From contig JAWWOW010000003.1 of NCBI GenBank assembly GCA_033851265.1, positions 186,001 through 250,000 on the forward strand: DNA of 64,000 nucleotides. The letters are read 5' to 3'. This document shows, piece after piece, positions 34,579 through 43,660 of this stretch. The notes under the pieces are model-generated. The model was not told where the DNA came from, ran no database searches, and saw only the letters and a program-made list of their open reading frames with translations. Both the position numbers and the translations under genes were made by a program. The stretch is from JAWWOW01 sp033851265 (GTDB lineage Bacteria; Actinomycetota; Actinomycetes; JAWWOW01). The number at the start of each line of letters is the position of its first letter. Within the stretch, counting starts at the first letter, position 1.

Positions 34579-35826
34579 TCAGTCTTGCTGCGAGGCGCGC
34601 ACCCGCTTGGCTAGCGCTTGCAACAATTTCCAGCTGATCGATGCGTTGGACTGCACGAGCGGCTTGAAGTCCCACGCCGTCAATCCCTGGCAGACGAGGT
34701 CGGTGTCGGCGGTGACCGTCGCGGTCCGCGCGCCTTCGTCTATCAGCGCGATCTCGCCGAAGTAGTCGCCTTCTTTCAACGTCGCCCGATGCTGCCCGCC
34801 AACCGTGACAGTCGCTTCGCCCGACTCGATGACGAAGAACGCGGCCGCACCGGCGCCTTCCTTCGCGATCGTCTCGCCCGCCGCGAACCGGCGCTCCTTG
34901 AACAGTCGTGCGACCTTCTCCGCGTCGCGACGATCGAGGTCGGCGAACAAGGGCAGACGTTCGACAACCTTCAACGGACCGACCGCGGGCACCGGCATCG
35001 CCGCGGCCGTTGCGCCAGCGCGGGTCACTGCCCGGCACTGCAACAGGTAGAGGTCCCCGTCGGCGAACGCAAACTCGATGTCGCGGCCGGCGCCGTACAC
35101 CTCTTCACATCGCGTGGCCAACTCATTGAGCTGCGCGAGTTGCTTGTCGTCGAGGCATGGACTTTCGACGAGCTCGGACGCGACCGGTTCATCGACTGTC
35201 CCGCCGGTCGGGAGTGACCGGATCGCAATCTTCTTCACGCCGGGAGTCCGCGACAGCACGGCGCCGTCACGCGCAAGCCGAAAACTGTCCGGGATCACGC
35301 GACCCGCGACGACGGCTTCGCCTAAGCCCCAGCTTGCTTCGATCATCCGCTCGTCGGCACCAGTGATCGGGTTCTGCGTGAACATCACACCCGCGGCGTC
35401 GGGGTTCAACAACGTCTGTACGACGACGCCGACACTCGGCTTGCTCATGACACCGACGCGCTGGCGATAGGTGATCGCGGAGTCGGAGTTGGCCGACCAC
35501 CAGATCTCGCGCACGGCGTCGGCAACGAGATCGGTCGACGGCACGTTGAGCAACGTCAGATGTTGCCCGGCGAAGCTGGCTTGGGCGCCGTCCTCATCGA
35601 CGCAGGACGAGCGCACCGCGACCGGCATGCTGAGCGAGCTAGCTGCTTGGAGCACCTTGCTGATCGCGCGGTCATCACCGGATGCGACTTCCTCAACGAT
35701 CGGTCCGGCGAGCGCGACTCCCGGCGGCACCGGCAAGCCGGCACGCATAGCCTCCCCGAGACCGACCGCCTTCGCGCCGAAGACGGACTCCTCACGCGCT
35801 TTCACGAGCGGTACGACCGTCTTCAT
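34579..35826 (-). CDS. PEP-synthase/dikinase ATP-binding subunit fused to a cyclic-nucleotide-binding domain
   Basis: A protein of 415 residues. Residues 1-268 are the PPDK N-terminal ATP-grasp (VAVRSSCVDEDGAQASFAGQ 69-88, AGVMFTQNPITGADERMIEA, and GRDIEFAFADGDLYLLQCRA). Residues 290-405 form a cyclic-nucleotide-binding domain with the phosphate cassette FGEIALIDEGARTATV, including Arg367. In PEP synthase and rifampicin phosphotransferase the ATP domain is in one chain with the phospho-His domain; here it is separate and overlaps the His-domain gene by 4 bases (ATGA at 35823). A kinase allosterically gated by cAMP or cGMP is inferred. The acceptor substrate is unknown. Confidence 0.85.
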   Translation of the reverse strand: MKTVVPLVKAREESVFGAKAVGLGEAMRAGLPVPPGVALAGPIVEEVASGDDRAISKVLQAASSLSMPVAVRSSCVDEDGAQASFAGQHLTLLNVPSTDLVADAVREIWWSANSDSAITYRQRVGVMSKPSVGVVVQTLLNPDAAGVMFTQNPITGADERMIEASWGLGEAVVAGRVIPDSFRLARDGAVLSRTPGVKKIAIRSLPTGGTVDEPVASELVESPCLDDKQLAQLNELATRCEEVYGAGRDIEFAFADGDLYLLQCRAVTRAGATAAAMPVPAVGPLKVVERLPLFADLDRRDAEKVARLFKERRFAAGETIAKEGAGAAAFFVIESGEATVTVGGQHRATLKEGDYFGEIALIDEGARTATVTADTDLVCQGLTAWDFKPLVQSNASISWKLLQALAKRVRASQQD

Positions 35827-37463
35827 CCGTGGATGGTCACTTCGCCCGCGTCACCGTCCACGCGCACGATCGCGCCGTCCGGGATCCGCTGCGTCGCGTC
35901 CCGCGTGCCCACAACACCCGGTATCCCGTACTCCCGCGACACGATCGCTGCATGCGACAGCAGACCACCGCTGTCGGTCACGACTGCTCCGAGCAGCGGC
36001 AACAAGATGTTGAACGCCTCCGTCGTCGACTCGGTCACCAGCACGTCGCCTTGCTGGATGCGATCGAAGTCGGCGGGGCCGGAGACTCGGCGTACCGGAC
36101 CCTCGTAGACACCACCACTGGCCGCGAGCCCGTTGATGACGGTGTCGGTGTGCTCGACTTCCGAGTCGGTGAACATCGCGCCGATCGAGATGCCGACCGC
36201 GCGCATCATCCGTGCCTGCATCGGTGGCAGGCCGGACGGGTCCGGCGGCGGCTGCGGCGGGTCGCCGAGGAACACCGGCGCCTCTTTGGCGGTGTGCGTC
36301 GTCTGGTACTCGTAGCGCGCGGCGAGCTCGTCCGCGGTCGGGGAGTCTGCGCCGGTCAGCAGACCGCACATCTCATCGAAGCCGGCATGCACGAAGTGCT
36401 CCGCATCGTGGATCCGTCCTTGGCTCGCAAGCCGACGGCCGGCCGCCATCGCGGCGCGGCGCATGATGCCCGACGCCCACACATCGCTGTAGACACCGCG
36501 CTCGTCACGGATCCGGAACGTCGACCGCACCTCGTCGAGCAACTCGTCGAACTGCGCGCGGTGTTCGTCGGGCACCTGGCCGCGTATCTCGGCGATCAGG
36601 TCGTCGACGTCGGAACTCTCCGCACCCGTGCCCGCAACCGTCGACCGGATCGCCCGCAACAGGGCGTCCGGCATTTCGAGTGCATAGCGACCGGAGATGT
36701 CGAAACCATCGAGCAGCCGGTAGCCAGCGAGGTCGAGGTAGTCCGCAACCGCGCGACCGGCATCGGTGTCGAGGTCGCGCAGCTCGTCGAGCACCTTGCC
36801 GGGGTCGCCATCCGACTCGAGCAGCGCGCGCGCTGACGCATCCGACCGCAGTGTCGAGATCAACCGCTCGAGCTGATCAGATGCACCGCTGGATACGGGC
36901 GCTGAACCGCGCAGCATGCCGAGCAGCTTGGCCGGCGGCAGACCGGTCCACTCCATGACGTGCACGAGGAGGTCTCCGACGGGGACGGTCGCGGCTCCCG
37001 TGTAGCGCATGTGTTGCGTGATCATGGCCGAGTGGTGATCACGACACTTGCCCAGATAGGCAATCAACTCGTCGTCGGAGAGCGTCTCCGGATCGATTTC
37101 CTGTAACTCGCGGTGCTTCGCAATCGCCGTGGGCTTGCTGGTCTCATCCCACTCGCGCAGCTGCTCGCGCCACAGCTTGTTCGCGAACACCTCTTCCATC
37201 CGCGCGAACCGTTGCGGGATCTCCTCGCCAGCCGCCATCACCATCGACCCGTACATGAAGCCGTTGGGGTAGGCGACCTGCATGTGGTCGATCGGCAGCC
37301 CGTAGAAGCTCATGAAGTCCTGGTAGCCACGCTTGAAAGGCTCGGGATGCATCTCCGCCCAATAGCGGGTCGCCGGCCGTGGGAAGTGCACCGGGTCTAA
37401 CTTCCAGGAGCCGGGACCCGGTGGTTCGAAGCGCAGGTCGCCAGCAGCGTGATCAGTCGTCAT
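35823..37463 (-). CDS. PEP-utilising mobile (phospho-His) subunit, rifampicin-phosphotransferase-like
   Basis: A protein of 546 residues. The C-terminal 85 residues are the PEP-utilising swivelling domain with catalytic His504 in SGGLLSHAAIVSREYGIPGV. The preceding 450 residues are helical and correspond in place to the substrate-binding part of rifampicin phosphotransferases and PEP synthases (GRYALEMPDALLRAI, ARYEYQTTHTAKEAP). The ATP-grasp domain normally found at the N-terminus of one long chain is missing and is encoded by the next gene, which overlaps by 4 bases. A GGGGGC stretch precedes the ATG at 37463. Together the two products would carry out ATP-driven phosphoryl transfer through His504. 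Confidence 0.85.
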   Translation of the reverse strand: MTTDHAAGDLRFEPPGPGSWKLDPVHFPRPATRYWAEMHPEPFKRGYQDFMSFYGLPIDHMQVAYPNGFMYGSMVMAAGEEIPQRFARMEEVFANKLWREQLREWDETSKPTAIAKHRELQEIDPETLSDDELIAYLGKCRDHHSAMITQHMRYTGAATVPVGDLLVHVMEWTGLPPAKLLGMLRGSAPVSSGASDQLERLISTLRSDASARALLESDGDPGKVLDELRDLDTDAGRAVADYLDLAGYRLLDGFDISGRYALEMPDALLRAIRSTVAGTGAESSDVDDLIAEIRGQVPDEHRAQFDELLDEVRSTFRIRDERGVYSDVWASGIMRRAAMAAGRRLASQGRIHDAEHFVHAGFDEMCGLLTGADSPTADELAARYEYQTTHTAKEAPVFLGDPPQPPPDPSGLPPMQARMMRAVGISIGAMFTDSEVEHTDTVINGLAASGGVYEGPVRRVSGPADFDRIQQGDVLVTESTTEAFNILLPLLGAVVTDSGGLLSHAAIVSREYGIPGVVGTRDATQRIPDGAIVRVDGDAGEVTIHG

Positions 37464-37546
37464 CGGAGCCCCCAGCCCTAGCCCGACACGCGGACTTCGT
37501 CGCGATTCTCAACCCTGCGCTTGAAGGGTGCAATGGGTGGGCGGAC

Positions 37547-40201
37547 TTAGCGGGAGGAAAGGGTCTGAGTCGAGTTCGTGGCGGTGGAGTTGTCACCAGC
37601 CGGGCGTGGTGTCGGCAGCGCCCGAAGTGGAGCGCGGCGGCTTGCCGTCGGTCGGCCCTTGATCCAGGTCGCGAAGTCGAGCGGCTTCATGGGTCGTGCC
37701 AGGTGATAACCCTGCAGACCGTCGCAGCCGAGCTCTTGGAGAAGTCGCTGTGCGTTCTCGTCCTCGACGCCTTCGGCAATGACCTCGAGGCGCAACGCAC
37801 GAGCCAGTTGCACGATCGCGCGGATGATTGCGGCGTCATCGTTGCCTTCAGAAAGGTCACGCACGAAAGACTTGTCGACCTTGACCTCGGTGACGGGCAA
37901 CTCCTTCAAGTAGGCGAGTGAGGAGTAGCCGGTGCCAAAGTCGTCGATCGAAATCCGGATGCCGAGCCGCGCCAGGGCATGCAGCACCTGGGTCGTGCGG
38001 GCAGGGTCGGCCATGATGTGCGACTCGGTGATTTCCAATGTCAGGTGACTACCGGGCACACCGTGCCGCTCGAGCAACTCGGCCACCGTGTCGGCTAGGT
38101 CGAGCTCCAGCAGATTGCGCACGGAAATGTTGACGGACACGCTCATCGGTGTGCCTGCGGCCGCCCACGATGCGCATGCCTGCAGAGCGTCGTCGAGCAC
38201 GACACGGGTCAGCTCACGGATTTGCCCAGTCTGCTCGGCGATTGCGATGAAGTCGTCGGGCGGGACCTCGCCGTACGTCGGATGCTCCCAGCGCACCAGT
38301 GCCTCCGCGCCGAGGATCACGCCGTCCTTGATCCGGGCCTGCGGCTGGTAGCGCAGTGACAACTGCCGGTCCTCGATGGCACTGCGGAGATTGCCGGCCA
38401 GCGTCAGTCGACGCGGTGAGTATTCGTCATGAGCTGCTTCATAGACCTGTACGCCGGTGTACTGATGCTTCGCCGTGTACATCGCGACATCCGCACGCTG
38501 CATCAGTGTCGGTGCGTCAGTGCCGTGGTCGGGAGCGAGCACGACGCCGATGCTCGCCGTGATCTCCATCGAGACACCTTGCAGCATCATGGGCTGAGCG
38601 AGCGCACCGCGCACGCGCTCGGCAGTTGCGACGACGTCGTCTTGTTCGACACCGGTCATCAGTACGGCGAACTCGTCACCGCCCAGCCGAGCGAGCAGGT
38701 CGCCGCCGCGAACCTGCGTAGCCAAGCGCCGCGCGACCTCTTTGATCAACAGGTCACCATGGTGATGGCCCAGGGTGTCGTTGACCTCCTTGAAACGGTC
38801 GAGGTCCATGAGGAGCACGGCGCTGCGTACCGGCCCGTGCTCGAGTACCTGTTCCAGCCGTTGGTGGAAGTAAGCGCGGTTCGCGAGTCCGGTCAATGAG
38901 TCGTGCAGCGACTCGTGGTTGAGACGGTCCACCAGCCGGGCGTTGGACAACGCTGCACCCGCGTGACTAGCAAGCGTCTGCAGCAACAGCCCGTCGTCGG
39001 CACTGAACGTGCTGACATCTCCCTGGCGGTCGGACACGACGAGCACACCTCGAAGCTCCTGCTCGCCCTTCAGCGGTGCGATGAGAGCGTCTCTGGCGCC
39101 GTACTTGGTGAGGAAAAGCCGGTGCGCGACGTTGCGGTCGGTCTCCCGGACGATGACGGGTCGTGCGCTGTCGAGGGCATCCAAAACCAGCGCGGGAACC
39201 TCGCTCCGGTGCACCGCCCAGGTCATTGGCGCATCATCCGAGTCGAGCCGAGTCGTCGTGAGCTGGTCTTCCTTGGGCGTCACCATGTAGAGCACGACAT
39301 CCTCGGCGCGCAGGAGATCCGCCACCCGGACGAGCAACGCCCGCACGACCGCCAAGCCGTGTGGGTCACGGTTGAGCTCATGGATGAAGTCGTAGAGGAC
39401 GTTCACGTTGGTGTGTTGTTTGCGCAACCGGTTGTACAGGTTGAAGCCCACCATCACCAGTGCCGTGCTGATAAAGACCGGAGCGATCAGGCCCGGGCTC
39501 CAGGCGACCGCGCCGACGCAGACGAGCGCCAGAGTCGAGCAGGCCAGACCCTCGATGAGGCAGGTGCGAAGGAAGCCCAGTGTCCGCCGGAAGCGCACCT
39601 CGTGGCTGGTGGCCGCGATCACTGCGTTGACGGCGAGACTGTCGACCGTCGCAGCCGCCAGTGCAGCCGCCAGCGCCGGCACGACCAGATGCGCCGGGCC
39701 GTTGTCGAGCGACCCGTGCAGCGATTGAAAGACAACGGTGGCGATCGCGACGTCGCACACCCAGACGCACGCGTTGAACATCAGTTTCAGCGGTCGTTGC
39801 CGGCGTACGATGAACAGCACGATGCAGCCACCGACGAGCCGGACCGGTGCCAGTATCGCGAGCGGGAGGAAGAACAGTGCGACCGTCAACGTGAGCTCAC
39901 TCATCGACACGGAGTGCGCATTCTTGCCGAGCTCGACATGGAGGACGACAGCCTCGGTGACGGCGAAGGCTCCCAACAGCAGCCACACGTTGGGATGCAT
40001 CAGCATCTCGGTGGTCGGATGGAGGCGGAGGACGAAACTGTCGATCGCGAGGCCGCCCATCAACAGGACGGCCATGATGAGGAACACGGGCAGACGCGGT
40101 GTACCTGCTGACTCGCTCGTTCGTGAGCTCGTCAGGTCTGACTTGCGACGGGCGAAGGAGCTCAGCTCCACGTAGCTCCCATCCACGTGGCTCCCATCCA
40201 C
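37547..40201 (-). CDS. Membrane GGDEF-EAL protein with GAF domain (c-di-GMP metabolism)
   Basis: A protein of up to 884 residues. The GTG at 40201 is the longest start; GTGs at 40186 and 40171 are also in frame, and all overlap the end of the upstream protease gene. The N-terminal 260 residues hold about seven TM helices, then a GAF domain (about 275-425), GGDEF (507-511) with an allosteric I-site R498-G-G-D501 five residues before it, and an EAL domain with EALVRWEHP, LEITESHIM, DDFGTGYSSL and EGVEDENAQ all intact. Both cyclase and phosphodiesterase active sites appear functional, so it may switch direction in response to a membrane or GAF signal. Confidence 0.92.
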   Translation of the reverse strand: MDGSHVDGSYVELSSFARRKSDLTSSRTSESAGTPRLPVFLIMAVLLMGGLAIDSFVLRLHPTTEMLMHPNVWLLLGAFAVTEAVVLHVELGKNAHSVSMSELTLTVALFFLPLAILAPVRLVGGCIVLFIVRRQRPLKLMFNACVWVCDVAIATVVFQSLHGSLDNGPAHLVVPALAAALAAATVDSLAVNAVIAATSHEVRFRRTLGFLRTCLIEGLACSTLALVCVGAVAWSPGLIAPVFISTALVMVGFNLYNRLRKQHTNVNVLYDFIHELNRDPHGLAVVRALLVRVADLLRAEDVVLYMVTPKEDQLTTTRLDSDDAPMTWAVHRSEVPALVLDALDSARPVIVRETDRNVAHRLFLTKYGARDALIAPLKGEQELRGVLVVSDRQGDVSTFSADDGLLLQTLASHAGAALSNARLVDRLNHESLHDSLTGLANRAYFHQRLEQVLEHGPVRSAVLLMDLDRFKEVNDTLGHHHGDLLIKEVARRLATQVRGGDLLARLGGDEFAVLMTGVEQDDVVATAERVRGALAQPMMLQGVSMEITASIGVVLAPDHGTDAPTLMQRADVAMYTAKHQYTGVQVYEAAHDEYSPRRLTLAGNLRSAIEDRQLSLRYQPQARIKDGVILGAEALVRWEHPTYGEVPPDDFIAIAEQTGQIRELTRVVLDDALQACASWAAAGTPMSVSVNISVRNLLELDLADTVAELLERHGVPGSHLTLEITESHIMADPARTTQVLHALARLGIRISIDDFGTGYSSLAYLKELPVTEVKVDKSFVRDLSEGNDDAAIIRAIVQLARALRLEVIAEGVEDENAQRLLQELGCDGLQGYHLARPMKPLDFATWIKGRPTASRRAPLRALPTPRPAGDNSTATNSTQTLSSR

Positions 40202-41664
40202 GCGTCACTCGACCAGGCCGAGCCGGACCAGGTTGACCCGGACCACGTGCTGCCGGACCAGGTGGAGCCAGACCAGGTCGAGCCGGACCACGTGCTGCCC
40301 GACCAGGTGGACCCAGACCAGGTTGACCCCGACCAAGTGCTGCCGGACCACGTGGAACCCGACCAGTTGGTGCCGGACCAGTTGGTGCCGTTGAAGACTC
40401 CGCCGTTCCACGCGCTGAGGTTCTCCTCGGCGGCAGCGATCTGGGCAGACGGCCATGCCTGACCGAAGATGTCTCGCTCACCCGTCAGCGAAATTCCGTC
40501 CATCGCCACGTGACTGTTGCCGCGTGCCTGCTCGAGCGAGCCCGTGCCGTTCGCTACGGGGAAGGATTGCGTCGACGTGGGTGTGGGTGCCTGCAGTGCC
40601 GCCCCGAGTTGCACCAATCCGGAGCCGATGAAGTTCGGGTTCGGCGTTCCGATCTTCACTGCCGTCGACATGAGCAACGCCTTGACCTGGTCGGGGGTCA
40701 GGTTCGGGCGGAGGCTGAGCAGGTCCGCGACCGCACCGGAGACAACGGCGGCGGCCTGCGACGTGCCGCTGCCGCGGAGGAACCGCCCACCGAAGACAGC
40801 GTTCGGGTACTGCCTCGCCAGCGTCGAGTTCGGTGCGAGCAGACCCATCACGTGGGCACCTGGTGCGACGACGTCTGGACGCCGCTGACCGGTGCCCTTC
40901 TGGGAGAAGCTCGCGATGACGTCGTCCTGCGGGCTGACCGTGCCCAGGGGGTCCTCTGCGGCTATCGCCAGCAGACGGGGGTTGGAGGCTGGGTTCGCGA
41001 CAGTGCCCGTGCTTGTGCCGTCGTTGCCAACCGAGACGACGACGACGATGCCGTGCCGCCATGCCACGTCGGCGGCATGTGCGAGCGGGTCCAGCTGATA
41101 GGGCTGGACGCTGTTCGTGCCGAGCGACAGGTTGAGGACGCGGATGTTCATGCCGGGGTCGTGCGCATGCTGCACGATCCAATCAATGCCGGCGATCATC
41201 TGCGAGACGTCGGCCGCGCCGGACGTGGCTCCTACCTTCACGCTGACGATGCGTGCGTCGGGTGCGACTCCGGTGTAACCGCCGGGCGTGCCGTCGTTGC
41301 CGGCGATGATGCCCGCCATCGCGGTGCCGTGCCCGTAGCCGTCGACATGCATGAGGGAGGGGTTCTGCGAGTCGAACGACAAGTCCGGTCCGTAGATCAG
41401 CTTGTCTGATCCGGTCAGACCTTCGACGGGGGTGACCCCGGTGTCGAGAAGCGCAACGTCAATACCCTGTCCTGTGCCCCCAGCTCGCCACAGCGTCGGA
41501 GCGCCGACGACCTGCGCGACCGAGGCCATGTCCGGGAGCGGCGCCGCGGCGTGGGCCGGCGCGATGGCCACCCCGATTCCCATCACCAAGCCGGCCGCGA
41601 GGGCGGCTCGTATCGTCCAGATCGAGCCTTGTCGACGCGCGGATGGGGAACGGTCGAGACGCAT
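40162..41664 (-). CDS. Secreted subtilisin-like serine protease (S8) with WSGS repeat tail
   Basis: A protein of 500 residues starting MRLDRSPSARRQ; GAGGG 5 bases upstream decides for the ATG at 41664. After a signal peptide (about 18-40) the S8 catalytic triad is complete: D74 (VALLDTGV), H112 (GYGHGTAMAGIIAG) and S302 (GSGTSQAAAVVSG), with oxyanion N214 (VSVGNDG). After residue 380 a linker leads to a low-complexity tail of TWSGS pentapeptide repeats ending WMGATWMGATWS, which probably binds the cell wall or anchors the enzyme outside. The last 40 bases overlap the start of the GGDEF-EAL gene. Confidence 0.92.
   Translation of the reverse strand: MRLDRSPSARRQGSIWTIRAALAAGLVMGIGVAIAPAHAAAPLPDMASVAQVVGAPTLWRAGGTGQGIDVALLDTGVTPVEGLTGSDKLIYGPDLSFDSQNPSLMHVDGYGHGTAMAGIIAGNDGTPGGYTGVAPDARIVSVKVGATSGAADVSQMIAGIDWIVQHAHDPGMNIRVLNLSLGTNSVQPYQLDPLAHAADVAWRHGIVVVVSVGNDGTSTGTVANPASNPRLLAIAAEDPLGTVSPQDDVIASFSQKGTGQRRPDVVAPGAHVMGLLAPNSTLARQYPNAVFGGRFLRGSGTSQAAAVVSGAVADLLSLRPNLTPDQVKALLMSTAVKIGTPNPNFIGSGLVQLGAALQAPTPTSTQSFPVANGTGSLEQARGNSHVAMDGISLTGERDIFGQAWPSAQIAAAEENLSAWNGGVFNGTNWSGTNWSGSTWSGSTWSGSTWSGSTWSGSTWSGSTWSGSTWSGSTWSGSTWSGSAWSSDAWMGATWMGATWS
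40207..40390 (-). repeat. 15-bp tandem repeats encoding (S/T)WSGS units
   Basis: About 12 tandem units of 15 bp (GACCAGGTGGAGCCA type on the plus strand) encode the repeated TWSGS tail of the subtilase on the minus strand. Units differ at single bases, mostly synonymous, so the pattern is coding and old rather than a recent expansion. Confidence 0.9.
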
Positions 41665-41775
41665 TAGCCCTCGCTCACAGCCGTGGTCAGTAGTGGCACC
41701 GTCAGAAACATCGCCCCAACTGCAGACCGTCTGCATAGTTATTACCGGTAGTTAGCGGCTTGGCGTTCGGCTCAA

Positions 41776-41827
41776 CTGCTGCACATGGCCTAGCGATGCG
41801 CGCGCATCGTTACGCCGGATGCAGCAG
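41776..41827. repeat. Nested inverted repeats upstream of the KARI-like gene
   Basis: Outer arms CTGCTGCA (41776-41783) and TGCAGCAG (41820-41827) enclose a perfect 16-bp palindrome CGATGCGCGCGCATCG (41794-41809). The structure lies 71 bases before the start at 41899 and could be an RNA structure in its leader or a paired operator site. Confidence 0.55.
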
Positions 41828-41898
41828 CGTTCCCGCCTTGCCTGACCCTGACGCGGCTGTCAGGCTGCGCGCACGCGCACACACGGAGGCGACACGCG

Positions 41899-42894
41899 AT
41901 GACGACGATCTACCGGGACAGCGACGCCGACCTTGGCGTACTCGACGGCAAAGTGGTCGCTGTCGTCGGCTACGGCAACCAGGGTCGTTCGTGGGCGTTG
42001 AACGTGCGCGACTCCGGGCTCGACGTGCACGTCTTCGCGCGGGCGGACGCGTCGCGCGAGCTGGCACAGAAGGACGGCTTCGAGGTTGGCGACATCGACG
42101 AGGCGGGACGCGCTGACGTCCTCTGCTTGATCGTGCCGGACGATGCGATTCCATTGCTCCCGATTTCACCAAAGCCAGAAGCGCTCGTCATCGTCGCGAG
42201 TGGCTACGCGCCGGCGTTCGAGAAATTCGACCCGGGCTGCGACGTCGCGATGATCGCGCCGCGGATGCTCGGCCCGGAGGTGCGCAGCTGCTACGAGCAA
42301 GGCGTCGGGTTCATCACGGCCATCGGCGTACATGTCGATCGGAGCGGTACGGCGCTCGCGCGCACCCTCGCTGTCGCACGTGCCCTCGGCGGCTTGAAGC
42401 AGGGCGGCATCGAGCTCACTCCGCACCAGGAAGCAGTGCTCGACCTTGCCGTCGAGCAAGGGCTGTCGCCGGCGCTGCGCCACGTCAACGGGACCTTCGT
42501 GCAGGTGATGCTCGAGCACGGCATCCCGCTGGAGGCGGTCCTTACCGAGCTGTTCTTATCCGGTGAGATCGAGCGGACCTACCGGCTGCTGCGCCTCGAC
42601 GGGTACGCCGCGCAGATGGCACACCACTCACCGGTGAGCCAGTACGGGCAGCTCTCCCGGGCGAACTACTACGACCACCTCGACATCGCGACCAAGATGC
42701 GCGAGATCGTCGCGAACATCGCCGACGGTGGTTTCGCCAAGGAGTGGGACGCCGAACGCGAAGGTGACCACCCGACGCTGCACAAGCTCCGTGCCGAGGC
42801 ATTGCCCAAGGAACTCCTCGACTGGGAACGCGAACTCCGCCAAACCCTCGGCGAAGGAGCGGTCAGCCACACCCGCGCGGCTGAACAGCAATAG
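41899..42894 (+). CDS. Ketol-acid reductoisomerase-like protein with altered active site
   Basis: A protein of 331 residues, close to class I KARI length. The Rossmann motif GYGNQGRSWALNVRDSG (24-40) and the C-terminal metal residues D182 and E186 (LDLAVEQ), E217 and E223 (TELFLSGE), as well as SPVSQYG, match KARI. However, the conserved HGF of the active site is SGY (101-103), and the conserved APK is APR (120-122). Standard reductoisomerase activity is therefore doubtful, and no ilvB, ilvN or leu gene is nearby. Reduction of a different keto or hydroxy acid is possible. It is preceded by nested inverted repeats. Confidence 0.75.
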   Translation: MTTIYRDSDADLGVLDGKVVAVVGYGNQGRSWALNVRDSGLDVHVFARADASRELAQKDGFEVGDIDEAGRADVLCLIVPDDAIPLLPISPKPEALVIVASGYAPAFEKFDPGCDVAMIAPRMLGPEVRSCYEQGVGFITAIGVHVDRSGTALARTLAVARALGGLKQGGIELTPHQEAVLDLAVEQGLSPALRHVNGTFVQVMLEHGIPLEAVLTELFLSGEIERTYRLLRLDGYAAQMAHHSPVSQYGQLSRANYYDHLDIATKMREIVANIADGGFAKEWDAEREGDHPTLHKLRAEALPKELLDWERELRQTLGEGAVSHTRAAEQQ

Positions 42895-43050
42895 TCCTTC
42901 TTGGTCAGCCACATCCAGGGCACCGGCAGAGGCACCAGGCATGGCTAGTCACTTATGAGCAATTCATTCCAAAAGTGACACATGGGCTCTCGTGTCCCGC
43001 TTTTATCCCCATACGTCCTAGCCAGGAACTCGAAGAACAATGGGGAAGCC

Positions 43051-43569
43051 GTGACCGCACCACGACGTACAGAAATCAAAGAACCCTCCGCTCGCCTACT
43101 CGGAGCTGCACTAATCCTGATGCTGGGGATCGGCATCGGCACCGCTTCAGCGAGTGGCGGCGGGTCACAGCAATCGACGGGCCCTGGTGAATCAACGTTG
43201 CCAACCACTGTCGAGCCGGTGGTGCCCAACCAGAGCGACGTCTTAGGCCTTCCGGCCGAGCCCACGCCGGCGCCGACCACGGCCAAGCCTGCCCCCAAGC
43301 CGAAGGCGGCCCCGACTGCTCCGAAGCCCACCCAGCAGCCGGCCAAGATTGCGACTGTCACGCCGTCTGCCCGGCCGAAGCCGACGACGAAGCCATCGCC
43401 CCCGCCCGCGCCGAAAGCTAATTGCGACCCGTCCTATCCGGATGTGTGTATCCCGCCCGGACCACCGGACCTGAACTGTCCCGATGTTTCGTACACCGAC
43501 TTTCGTGTCGTCGGTGACGACCCGCACGGCTTCGACCGTGATGGCGACGGCATCGGCTGCGAGAGCTGA
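43051..43569 (+). CDS. Secreted proline-rich protein with Excalibur-like calcium-binding domain
   Basis: A protein of about 172 residues. The GTG at 43051 has GGGGAAG 5 bases upstream; an ATG at 42982 is possible but has a poor ribosome site. A hydrophobic segment (ARLLGAALILMLGIGIGTAS) acts as signal peptide or anchor. A Pro/Ala/Thr/Lys-rich spacer of about 80 residues follows, and the last 50 residues (NCDPSYPDVCIPPGPPDLNC, then DPHGFDRDGDGIGCES) form an Excalibur-like domain with a DxDxDGxGCE calcium loop. Such domains are extracellular and often joined to nucleases or wall enzymes; here none is attached. Confidence 0.8.
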   Translation: MTAPRRTEIKEPSARLLGAALILMLGIGIGTASASGGGSQQSTGPGESTLPTTVEPVVPNQSDVLGLPAEPTPAPTTAKPAPKPKAAPTAPKPTQQPAKIATVTPSARPKPTTKPSPPPAPKANCDPSYPDVCIPPGPPDLNCPDVSYTDFRVVGDDPHGFDRDGDGIGCES

Positions 43570-43660
43570 ACTGGTGTCGGCGTTCGTCTAGATCCGCCGA
43601 ATCGTTAGCCCAAAACTGTGCTCCACCCAGACGGCTAAGCGAGCCAATTGGAGAATTGTG

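Noticed and set aside
38903..40111. A 402-codon plus-strand frame
   Set aside because: It is antisense to the GGDEF-EAL gene and has no recognisable domain.
40207..40390. CRISPR-like regular repeat
   Set aside because: Units are 15 bp with no spacers, in frame with a protease tail, so it is a coding repeat.
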